Assembly: GCA_021234155.1 (NCBI GenBank)
Contig: JAJEKV010000046.1
Span: forward strand, 8,997,012 to 9,061,011
Direction: 5' to 3'
Source: Isoetes taiwanensis
Taxonomy: Eukaryota; Streptophyta; Lycopodiopsida; Isoetales; Isoetaceae
Length of the DNA stretch: 64,000 bases
The translations under genes and the position numbers were made by a program. Below the pieces are notes generated by a model that saw nothing but the letters and a program-made list of their open reading frames with translations, made no database searches and had not been told where the DNA came from. Below are positions 55,720 through 64,000 of the stretch, piece after piece. The first letter of the stretch is position 1, and each line of letters begins with the position of its first letter.

Positions 55720-57324
55720 GAGTCTCCAGGTTGGATCCGGGACTGGCAAAAGCTCGTTATGGGTAAGTACCTCGACCTGGGATCTAATTTTCTAAGAGGC
55801 CCCATTCCGAAGGAACTCGGGCGCCTGCAAAACCTCACCTACTTGTCCCTGCATGATAGTATGCTTACAAAGACATTCGCTTTGAGATTTTTCAAATCAA
55901 AGCATTTCGGAGGTGTACGACTAACAACAATCTTTACGGCAATATAAATTTTCCTTTCAATCAGCTCCCTCGGCTATCAATTATATATTTTGACAACAAC
56001 AACAACTTGACTGGAAGAATACCCTCACAATTAGGCATTTGCAAGATCTTTGAATAGTCTTATTCTCACTTTGGAAACAAATTTTCGGGCACCATACCCG
56101 GCAGCCCTTGGTAATCTTCAAAACTTACGTGTACCTTTATCTCGGGCAAAACTTGCTGGAAGGATCGATTCCTCGCGAGAGCTTGGTAAGCGCACTAATC
56201 TACTAGTTGTTGATTTGTCTACCAATTTTCTCGACCTACCCCCGAAGAACCGGGAAGTTGCAAGGCTGCCCAGGGCCATGTCTCTTGGAAGCAACCAGCT
56301 TAGTGGAAAGATACCTTCTTCTCCGGGTTTACTACAACAAATCCGCGGATCTGGAACTCTACTACAATAACCTCCTTTGGTAGCATCCCTCTGAGCTTGG
56401 AAATGCCACAAGTTTGCAGATTTTTTATGTCTCCAATGCAATCAACTCAACACTCAAACGGCACTCTTCCACGAGGCTGGGTAGATTAACAAATCTTCGG
56501 TGTTGATGTTAGAGCAAAATTCTTTGTCGGCTATATTCTGGCTGAGTTTGGAAACTTAAGCAGCCTTGTGGAAATTAGATTGAGTGCCAACATGCTCACT
56601 GGTAAGATACCCTGGGAGTTTACAGACCTAAGGCATCTGGAGTTACTTTATTTGGATAGCAACTATTTGCAGGGGGAAATTCATCAAAGCCTGGGCAAGA
56701 ACAATCTGACTCAGTTGGAATTCAGTCAAAACAACTTGACAGGTAAGATTCCACCATCTTTATATGCTTCTGGCCATCTTGAACTAATGAGGGAACCAGC
56801 TATCCGGCAGCATACCAGAAGAGAAAGTTAGTTGCAAAAGCATGCAGAGGTTAAGATTAAGTGGTAATTTTCTTAATGGAACTCTTCCTCATGGATTTAG
56901 CTTGGCTGATGGTCTTTATTATCTTATCTTTAATAATCTAGAAGGTGACATCCCATCAGATCTTGGATTGTGCCGTAACTTGAGCAGGCTAGAGCTTGAG
57001 AATAACATGCGCACTGGACCTATTCCAACTAAGCTAGGCCACCTTTCGTAACTGCAATACATTGACATGTCATGGAACATGCTAAATGGTTCCACTCCAC
57101 CAGAGCTTGGAAATTGCAGCAAAAATTTTTATATGGATCTGAGTCACAACCTTTTCATAGGCAATATACCAATAAATATGCAAAGTCTTACTTCCTTGGA
57201 GATCTTGAATCTTGAAGCGAATTCTTTGACTGGTGAAATCCCAAGCTTTGTTTCTGCATTTGAGAACCTCCTTGACCTGAGATTAGGAAGCAACAGACTA
57301 CAAGGCCAGATACCTGGCCTATAG
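55720..57324 (+). pseudogene. LRR receptor-kinase ectodomain fragment
   Basis: At least fifteen plant-type leucine-rich repeats with the N-x-L-x-G-x-I-P signature: YLDLGSNFLRGPIPKELGRL, MEIRLSANMLTGKIPWEFTD, LEFSQNNLTGKIPPSLYAS, FNNLEGDIPSDLGLCRNL, LEANSLTGEIPSF and LGSNRLQGQIPGL. The frame is broken at about six places, and no transmembrane segment or kinase domain follows the stop at 57322. Such ectodomains sense peptides at the plasma membrane in intact genes. Here it is a captured or decaying fragment. Confidence 0.85.
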
Positions 57325-58784
57325 GGGCTTCCTGGTTACAACGACTGCAAAATATTTGAATTAGTTTATGTCAAGCTAGAAATAAAAATTCTTGCAAAGA
57401 GACAATGGTATCATCTATATCGGTATCCCTCCCTTAAAAAAAACAACAAAAATCACAGTAACCTCTGACCCTGCTTCCTCTGTGGAAATCTGAAGCATGG
57501 GATCAATCAACCTCAGATTGGCCTCATTGCCTCCCCATGCAAGAATCGTAGAGCAAAAGAGATATAAGAGCAAAGAGATTCAACAAGTTAAATGCTAATA
57601 TTTAAACTTCAAAAAGACTAATCTGTAAAATTGAGAATGGAAAAGGAATAGAAGTGAAAAGCAATGTGCAGGCTAAGAACCAGAACCAGAGGTAGAATGG
57701 GAAGTCATGAAATCCATGATGTTGTCCTGAGATTTGCCTATAGGATTGCCAGAAATGGTGCAGAACCTAAAATGCTTGAAATTTACAGAGGACTCAGAAT
57801 GAAGGTGCTTGGTGGAACGATTCGGTTTGCATTGCTGTAGACTTTGCTCAGACTACCTGCTGGAAATATGGCAGGAAATCTACAGGAAGAATTGGCCTGT
57901 GTGAGGATCGACCAGTGTCAAGAAGAGTTGTTCTTCTAACCAGTCTGTTGAGATTTTGCAGGACTTGGTTGGATTTCGTCGCAAAGATATGCACAAAAGA
58001 TATAGCTGCGAAGGAAAGTTTGAGCCTTTTCTATGCATGCATCCTACGAGGCATACAATTTTGTTTATCCTTCGAGGCATACAATTTTGTTTAGCAAATA
58101 GATATCGAAACTGTAAACAGCATTACATCGTGCAAAACAACAGTGCGATTTACCTTTTTCCAATCTACAGGAAGAATTCGCCTGTGTGAGGATCGACCAG
58201 TGTCAAGAAGAGTTGTTCTTCTAACCAGTCTGTTGAGATTTTGCAGGACCCAAGATCTGGCACTCAAATTCCACGCAAAATTTAAGAGACAAAAACGGTT
58301 AGAAAAAATTGCTAATCTATATTGGGGAGAAAAGGATGGGCAATCAATGAGCGTAAAAGGGCTAATGCCTTGAGGAATGATGAAGAGTCTATGAGGAATT
58401 ATATGCTGGGCCGATTATAATCTTAGCGTGAGCCATGGCTTCTTGTTCCGCCTTGTCTGACAGCCAATCTGGCTCCAAAACTGTATCTAGAAAGAATAGA
58501 TAGCAGGCTTCTTATGTACGATTTACTTCACTGCCATAAATTGCCAAACGAAGAATATAACAGATAAGTAAAGCTTGGACGAAGCATTCGAACCAAATAG
58601 CAGAGCCGAAAAAGATGGAGCCGTACACAAAATATTGAAATTTGAAAACACACAGCTTGAAGACCGTTTGCACGAAAAAGAACCCCAACAAACCCTCGAA
58701 CCAAAGCGCCGCAATCTTGTGAAAAGAACAGATGGCTTATGGAATGAGCAATGCTCATCATGCTCATCCAACCGAGAACCTAGA
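57325..58784. other. TE-2 interior with an 87-bp direct repeat
   Basis: 57877-57963 and 58162-58249 carry the same 87 bp (TCTACAGGAAGAATTSGCCT through GAGATTTTGCAGGAC) with one or two differences. CGAGGCATACAATTTTGTTTA is also doubled near 58047 and 58073. No gene is evident. Confidence 0.6.
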
Positions 58785-59015
58785 ACAGGGAAAAGCGAAA
58801 ACAGAATCGACACAGAACCGCTTTGGAAAACCACATCCGGCCATTCATTTGATCTAACGGTCAAAAATAAAAATTGATTACTTGATCTAACGGTCAAAAA
58901 TAAGAGTTGATAAGAGAACAGGGAAAAGCCAAAACAGAATCGACACACTCGACACACTTTCAACACAACTGCTTTGAAAAAACTACATCTGGCCATCCAT
59001 TTGATCTAACGGTGC
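58785..59015 (+). repeat. Duplicated block upstream of the acidic-protein gene
   Basis: AACAGGGAAAAGCSAAAACA, then CACATCYGGCCATYCATTTG and GATCTAACGGTC, occurs at 58785-58870 and again at 58916-59015. An extra GATCTAACGGTCAAAAAT lies at about 58882. It sits about 270 bp before the ATG at 59284 and could include promoter sequence. Confidence 0.6.
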
Positions 59016-59283
59016 AAAATTGAAATTGATGACAAACACTCAAAATCCCTTTAGTATAAAGAAAGATGCATAGCTCAAATTTTGAGACATGCACATAATG
59101 GCATTTAATGATGGTTGATAGGACTGGAATTCGAATCATTCCTACGATTTTCACGTATAATCCTACGATTTTCACGTCTAATCCAGCCTATATCTATTCC
59201 AGCCTAGTTTGGCGCCTATTCTCTGCCCATTCTCCGCCCAATCTTCGCTAGGATCCTTCGCCCAATTTCGCTAGTCCATCGCC

Positions 59284-59700
59284 ATGAAGAGATCAGGTAG
59301 GGAAGAGCCAGAGGTATCCTCCAAGAGGCGCCTATTACGGCTGGAAGAGGCATTCCCTCCGCTGTTCCCTCCGCTGCCCACGGTTCTTGCTTTGAATGCT
59401 TCCGATTCCTCTGATTCCTCGAATCAGAGAATGAGGAATCAGAGGAAATTTCGGAGCAGGAGTTCATCACAGGTGTTCTTGAAGGCTGGGAAGGAGATTC
59501 TTCAGAGAATGAGTGGTCTACCGAAGGAGAAGAAGCCGAAGATGATGAAGAAGATGAAGAAGTTGAAGACGAATCCGCTGAATTCGAGGAGTTCATGGCG
59601 TTGCTAAATGGTACATGCATGTTTTCTTTCTTTTCTTAAGCATTCAACTAACGGTTATTTCTTATTTTTTTGTTTTGCAGATGGTGAAGCAGATGAATGA
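59284..59700 (+). pseudogene. Small acidic-protein gene with one intron
   Basis: ATG 59284 opens a basic start (MKRSGREEPEVSSKRRLLRL) and a Pro/Leu segment. From about 59430 the better frame is strongly acidic (SENEESEEISEQEF, then EGEEAEDDEEDEEVEDESAE, FEEFMALLN), then an intron 59611-59680 (GTACAT donor, TTTTGCAG acceptor) and DGEADE-stop. The two frames are out of register by one base near a TCCTCTGATTCCTC/GAGGAATCAGAGGA hairpin. So either the gene is broken or an extra splice is used. Function unknown. Acidic tracts of this type occur in chromatin-associated proteins, but that is only composition. Confidence 0.5.
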
Positions 59701-59749
59701 AATTTGTTAGGGCAGAGCACCTCCCCCCCCTTTTTTTTTCCTTGTTCTT

Positions 59750-59905
59750 AGCCTCCAGCTTGCCTCCAGCTTCATACCAACATGCCTCCAGCTTCTATCT
59801 TTTTCGAGGGAATGTACATGCCTCCGGGCTATTTTCTTACCATATGACTGCAAGCCTCCGGGCTTTTTTGTTGTGAATAGTTGAAGCCTCCGGGCATTTA
59901 AATTT
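59750..59905 (+). repeat. Dispersed GCCTCCAGCTT / GCCTCCGGGCT motif array
   Basis: Six copies in about 150 bp: three GCCTCCAGCTT, then three GCCTCCGGGC, at irregular 12-45 bp spacing in the 3' region of the acidic-protein gene. Confidence 0.75.
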
Positions 59906-60798
59906 CCAAAATGATGTTCTAATGTAAAGCCATACGCCCACAAAAAATTTTGAATGTAAAAAGTTTTTGCTTCTAATTCCATTTGAATACCTAACTTTTT
60001 TTACTGTACATGTTTTGGTGCTTATAGGATTTGTGTATATGACAAGGGCAGCTAGTGTAGGCAATTGCGTGAATAGAGCTGAATTGGATGAATGTAGGCA
60101 ATTGTATAAATTTTATGAATGGATGTGAATTGTATGGAAATATGCAATTTTATGATTGGTTGTTTGCTGTACCAGAAGGACATGGACATGTATGTATTAA
60201 CGATTACCTGAAACAACCAGAATGTTTTAAGTACATAAAATGCTGCACAGAAAATGACACAAGTCTTTGTAATTGTTAAATTAATTCACATGGTCATTAC
60301 TTTTCATTGAAAAGAAATCATAATATGATTTTTATAAACTCAGCCAACTTACATCACAATTGTTCTGCAATTGTAAACCAACTTAAAACTGGATCAATTC
60401 CAAGCACTTGATTGTATATGTACAACAAGTGCTTGCAAGGTATGAATCCTCTTATCCTTTCCATGTGGATGAAATCCGGACAACTGCTCGTCCTTAATGG
60501 ATACTATGTATGTGCTATCTTCACGTTTGACTACATAGTCCACATGTTTATTTTTTAAGTAGGTCTTCTCTTGCCCACGGAAATCACCTTCATTCTCTTT
60601 GACTGCTATTTGCATCTAAAATACTTTACCAACTCTAGTAGTACATAAAGTTATTAGCCCTTTTAAAAAAGCAAACACTTTATCAATAAATGAGCACGTC
60701 ACATATCCACACTTAACTTCAAATAAGACACATATATATTTCTTTTATTAAAAGATAATCAAAGTAATTTTATTATAGGAGGTCATCTTTTTCCAAAA

Positions 60799-60872
60799 AG
60801 ATCACACTAAGCGAATTTTGTATAAGCTAAAGGGTTGGAATATACTAAATTCGCATGGTGTGATCCACTTTC
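60799..60872. repeat. Hairpin GATCACAC...GTGTGATC
   Basis: GATCACACTAAGCGAATTT is imperfectly inverted as AAATTCGCATGGTGTGATC about 30 bp away. The same arm recurs at 61566-61590, 61826-61845 and 61850-61870, where it again forms a hairpin. 59910-60798 has no supported gene (short ORF 60088-60279 only). Confidence 0.65.
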
Positions 60873-61337
60873 TTGTTTGTTGTCAATAGATAATAACACC
60901 AAGTCCCTCATCAATAGTCTCCCATTTGCATATAAAATATGTATCATTCCAAGTTATATTATGTTTTATGAACTAAACGTTTTCAAAGAGGGTCCCAAAG
61001 CAAAATACAAACACTTAATCAATAAGCCATCTCTTTACCAACAACCAAAGCTTTATTAAATAAGATTTTATGTTATTTTATCAAACCTAACAATGTTTCC
61101 ATATGTGACACTTTGTGTTAACTGATCCAAAGGCTCACGAAAGCGATATTTTATACAATATGTCTTTGGAGCATTTTGTGTCGTGGCATTAGTAAACACC
61201 TCTAATGGAGCAAATATTTTGTAACTCATTTTTTCAACAACCACGGGCCTTGCGTCTTATCAAACATTTATTCATTGCAAGGACACCATTCTCATAACTT
61301 TGAGGCTTGCACAATTTGCTTAAAAGAGGTCATGGGA

Positions 61338-61852
61338 CGACTTTCAAGCTCGGCTCCCACAACTTTACAACGTAAAACTAGATGCCCATTGCCCTGAATA
61401 TATATCTTGGAAAAGCATGTCTCTTATGTCCATATGTTAAACAACAACGATGCTAGTAATGCTTTTCCCTAGTCTCAAATCCCCGACATCTGATAAATAT
61501 AGCTCGAAGAAAAATATTTGATTCAGTGGGTGAATATAAATCAAGAGGAGGGAAGAAAAAAGAAGCAAGGATCACATGATGCAAAATCTCACTAAACATT
61601 TACAAAGTGCACTTTCAAGCTCAGCTCCCACAACTTTACAACGTAAAACTAGATGCCCATTGCCCTGAATGTATATCTTGGAAAAGCATGTCTCTTATGT
61701 CCATATGTTAAACAACAACGATGCTAGTAATGCTTTTCCCTAGTCTCAAATCCCCGACATCTGATAGAAAAATATTTGATTCAGTGGGTGAATATAAATC
61801 AAGAAGAGGGAAAAAAAAAGAAGCAAGGATCACATGACGCGAAATCTCACAT
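61338..61852 (+). repeat. Tandem duplication of about 265 bp
   Basis: Units 61338-61596 and 61610-61852 match at about 95%. Each contains CAACGTAAAACTAGATGCCC and ATTTGATTCAGTGGGTGAAT and ends at GGATCACATGA and AAATCTCAC. The second copy has an 18-bp deletion near 61765. 60873-61337 and 61870-62470 hold no recognisable gene. Confidence 0.9.
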
Positions 61853-62473
61853 TTTCGCATGGTGTGATCCATGTATTATTGAGGGTGCAAATTTGCAAAT
61901 ATCCTCCTCTTCAAATCCCTTCCCCCCCTCCCTTCCCTTTTTTTTTTGCAATATACTATCCATAGCTTGTCCGCACATCGCCTCATCGTTGTCGCTTAAC
62001 TCTCTTCTCGCCCCTCATCGATGCTATAACATACTCACCCATGAACCTTTGGAGACATAACCTCCTACTTCTTGACCTTGAATGTTCTATAAATGGGGCA
62101 AAAACACAGACACTATTGGAGACTTGGATTCCAAATGAAGAGTGAAGGCGGAGAGGATGCACGTAGCGGCGCAAATGTGAACAATGGAAATCTTGGCGCC
62201 AAAATTTGATAAGGTGGTTGGTGCATGTGGGCATGTGCACAGTAGGCGAAAAAAGTAGCCATTATTTTGGTCCGCGATACGATTTTCGAAAAATGCGGGC
62301 CATTAATGTGGTTGCAATGAATGCACAAACATGTCCTATGAAATTTCGCCATGTGGATGCCAAGTAAGCTTGCTCCTCTTTCTACTTGCCAACTAATACT
62401 GACTTTGGAAAAAAATGCGCAAATATCATTGGTCACGAGAAACATGACGTGGAATTCTGGCATCCAAGTTATG

Positions 62474-62501
62474 GGCCATTTTGAGACCTCAAATCCGCCC
62501 T
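62474..62501 (-). repeat. TE-2 right terminal inverted repeat
   Basis: The reverse complement begins AGGGCGGATTTGAGGTCTC and is followed by CAAAATGGCC. It joins LINE sequence at 62502. Confidence 0.7.
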
Positions 62502-63325
62502 AATGAGAGGGCAACCTTGCTTTACCCCAGTGTTGCTGTGAATTATATCCGGTCCATTCAGAGGAAAAGAGAGCTCTACTAGCACGTGCTCGTAGAGCCT
62601 TGCTGTTGCCTGTTGAAGTGCAGAAGGAACCCCAAGCTGAGCCATTCTATCCCCTAACTTCTTTCTGGGCATACGATCAAATGCCTTTGTGAAGTCTATA
62701 AAACAGCAAAACAAAGCTCTTCCCGCTCCTTTAGCCCCTTCAGCAAGGACCCGCAGTGTGACAAGATAATCCACTGTATTGTGGTCATCCTGGGGGATGC
62801 ACTTATACATAAAGGGGGTATGGCATCTGCGTTCGGAGGGTAGCAAAAAACCCCCTTGTATACACATTTTTAAAAGGCAATTTGACCCCTATGTGTATAG
62901 ATATTGCTCTAGATCCCTAAGTATACATACGCAAATGGTACAAAAAAACACCCCTCCGTTGAACTCTCATGGCTTATACGCTAATGAAAGGTGAATCCCC
63001 CGGGGTGGTCATTGCAAAAACCAGCTTGTCCCAAGGCTCGTTTTCCTTGGTAATCAGCCCATGCAGACATCGTGTTCTCAAGAATTGACCCAAATAACTT
63101 TGCCATCACACTACTAATCATAATTGCGGTAGTTACGGACACAGTCAGGGTCTCCTGCTTTTAGGATAAACACGCCATGGATCAGGAAAACCAGCATTGA
63201 GAGAGAGATTGAAGAGGTCTGCTAGTTTATCATACACAATTTCTTCATGCGCAGGGTAAGCAAAATGCACTGCCAATTTTGATATAGGCTTAGAGTGCCC
63301 TGTTAATTTGTTTTTCTTGCTTTCT
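62502..63325 (-). pseudogene. LINE RT piece, upstream half of split LINE
   Basis: Minus reading: KLADLFNLSLNAGFPDPW (63230), then KAGDPDCVRNYR, then AGF in degraded form, YLVTLRVLAEGAKGAGRALF, motif A CFIDFTKAFDRMPRKKLGDR and GVKQGCPL at the TE-2 border. The order matches the LINE at 28985. A frameshift follows PWRVYP. In 62800-62995 a non-LINE stretch (GGTAGCAAAAAACCCCC, TACACATTTTTAAAAGGC) interrupts the RT, perhaps a further small insertion. Confidence 0.75.
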
Positions 63326-63330
63326 TCCAG

Positions 63331-63576
63331 TGCAGAAGGAACGTGCCCATGAGACCGGACCTGGCTGATTGCCGAACAGAGGAGGACTTTCATGCTTATG
63401 CGGGTCTACCAAACGATGGTGTACATCCCTCTCAATTTCGAACGGATATCATTTCTGCTGCAGAGTATAATGAGGTTTGGGATACCAATGGTGTCATTCC
63501 CAACAAAACTTCGATTGACAAGGTAAGGCCAGAACATGAAAAAGCTTTAATTGAACTGCTAAGCAAGATATTGTAA
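63331..63576 (+). CDS. Exon of an unidentified gene
   Basis: A pyrimidine-rich TTGCTTTCTTCCAG precedes an open stretch RPDLADCRTEEDFHAYAGLP, then VHPSQFRTDIISAAEYNEVW and NGVIPNKTSIDK. It either runs to the stop after LLSKIL (63574-63576) or is spliced at the strong AAG|GTAAGG donor at 63522. The protein looks genuine but I cannot name it. Earlier exons would have to lie upstream of the LINE. 63577-64000 shows no further gene. Confidence 0.4.
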   Translation, partial: CRRNVPMRPDLADCRTEEDFHAYAGLPNDGVHPSQFRTDIISAAEYNEVWDTNGVIPNKTSIDKVRPEHEKALIELLSKIL

Positions 63577-64000
63577 AGGTATTCATGTTTCATGTCTTAA
63601 CTAAGGGATATTGTTGGGGTGACATCGATTCATTAACCCATGTTGATTGAATATATTTAAAAAGGCCGTTTAAGAAAATAGAGAATATTTCGGACCAGGT
63701 GCCAACTACAGAGGAAAAGTCTGATCACCGAGATTGCTAGATTGGGTTGAATCCTGGCAGTGCATATAGTAGAAGACTGGACGCTGCGATTTTGAACATG
63801 GATTGAGGCATCGGATTGCTCATCGGCATTGGAGAATCAATCAAACTTCGGCACTTGTTTATTGAAACTGTTACTGTTCATTTGCTATAAAAGTTACTGT
63901 TCATCGACCATTAAATTTATTGGGTTCATTGTTCAAGTAGAAAATAAACGTGGTTGATGGTTCTAAGGTGACGACTTGGGAATATCTAACAGATATACCC

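Larger units (their letters stand above)
53871..62501. mobile_element. TE-2: 8.6-kb element with inverted termini carrying gene fragments
   Basis: The left end AGGGCGGATTTGGGGTCTC and the reversed right end AGGGCGGATTTGAGGTCTC agree at 18 of 19 bases, continue CAAAA and GCC, and share ATTCCACGTCAT further in. The bases ATT/AAT just outside extend the palindrome. The flanks are the two halves of one LINE RT (GVKQGCPL and SPTLFGLF positions). Inside lie an LRR-receptor fragment, an unknown minus-strand ORF and a small acidic-protein gene with an intron. No transposase is recognised. The design resembles Pack-type (gene-capturing) DNA transposons. A clear TSD was not resolved. Confidence 0.65.

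Noticed and set aside
55720-57324. Functional LRR receptor kinase
   Set aside because: At least six frame breaks, and no signal peptide, transmembrane segment or kinase domain is present.

Overview
This is nuclear DNA from a land plant. The evidence is an intron-containing gene for plastid NADP-dependent glyceraldehyde-3-phosphate dehydrogenase subunit A (GapA), remains of PPR and LRR-receptor genes, Ty1/copia elements and a chromodomain Ty3/gypsy element primed by initiator Met-tRNA, and plant-type L1 LINEs. A second, non-L1 LINE family (here 'LINE-A') with a (TATTC)n tail is abundant. That family and the PPR debris would fit a large, repeat-rich seedless vascular plant such as a fern or lycophyte, but this is an inference. 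Species cannot be read from the sequence.

Layout. 1-18095 is a four-level nest. An L1 (3' half at 16966-18095) carries a LINE-A (2229-3070 plus 16357-16965). The LINE-A is split by a 13.3-kb element with inverted termini and a 5-6 bp target duplication (TE-1, 3071-16356). TE-1 holds two uncharacterised multi-exon genes, a 7-kb L1 (7411-14500) and a small LINE fragment. 18200-19107 is a PPR pseudogene. 19338-21036 is GapA, the only clearly intact host gene. 21250-26510 holds decayed LINE pieces and minisatellites. 27281-28370 has plausible exons of an unidentified gene. 28525-30815 is LINE debris. 30835-32345 is a PPR pseudogene cut by a MITE. 32377-34795 is a duplicated LTR-type unit. 35527-38145 is a copia element. 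38146-42705 is a LINE broken by a young, internally deleted chromovirus with identical LTRs (38909-41565) and a tRNA-derived SINE.

43732-53372 is a roughly 9.6-kb imperfect palindrome. Both arms carry the same copia element with the same LINE-A insertion. 53375-63320 is another LINE, split by an 8.6-kb element with inverted termini (TE-2, 53871-62501). TE-2 contains an LRR-receptor fragment, an unknown minus-strand ORF and a small acidic-protein gene, so it resembles a gene-capturing (Pack-type) transposon. The right edge has one exon of an unidentified gene.

Most coding signal is therefore retrotransposon or pseudogene. The notable content is how the elements are nested, duplicated and mobilised: non-autonomous elements, empty sites that can be reconstructed, a SINE with a LINE-like 3' end, and a duplicated intron.
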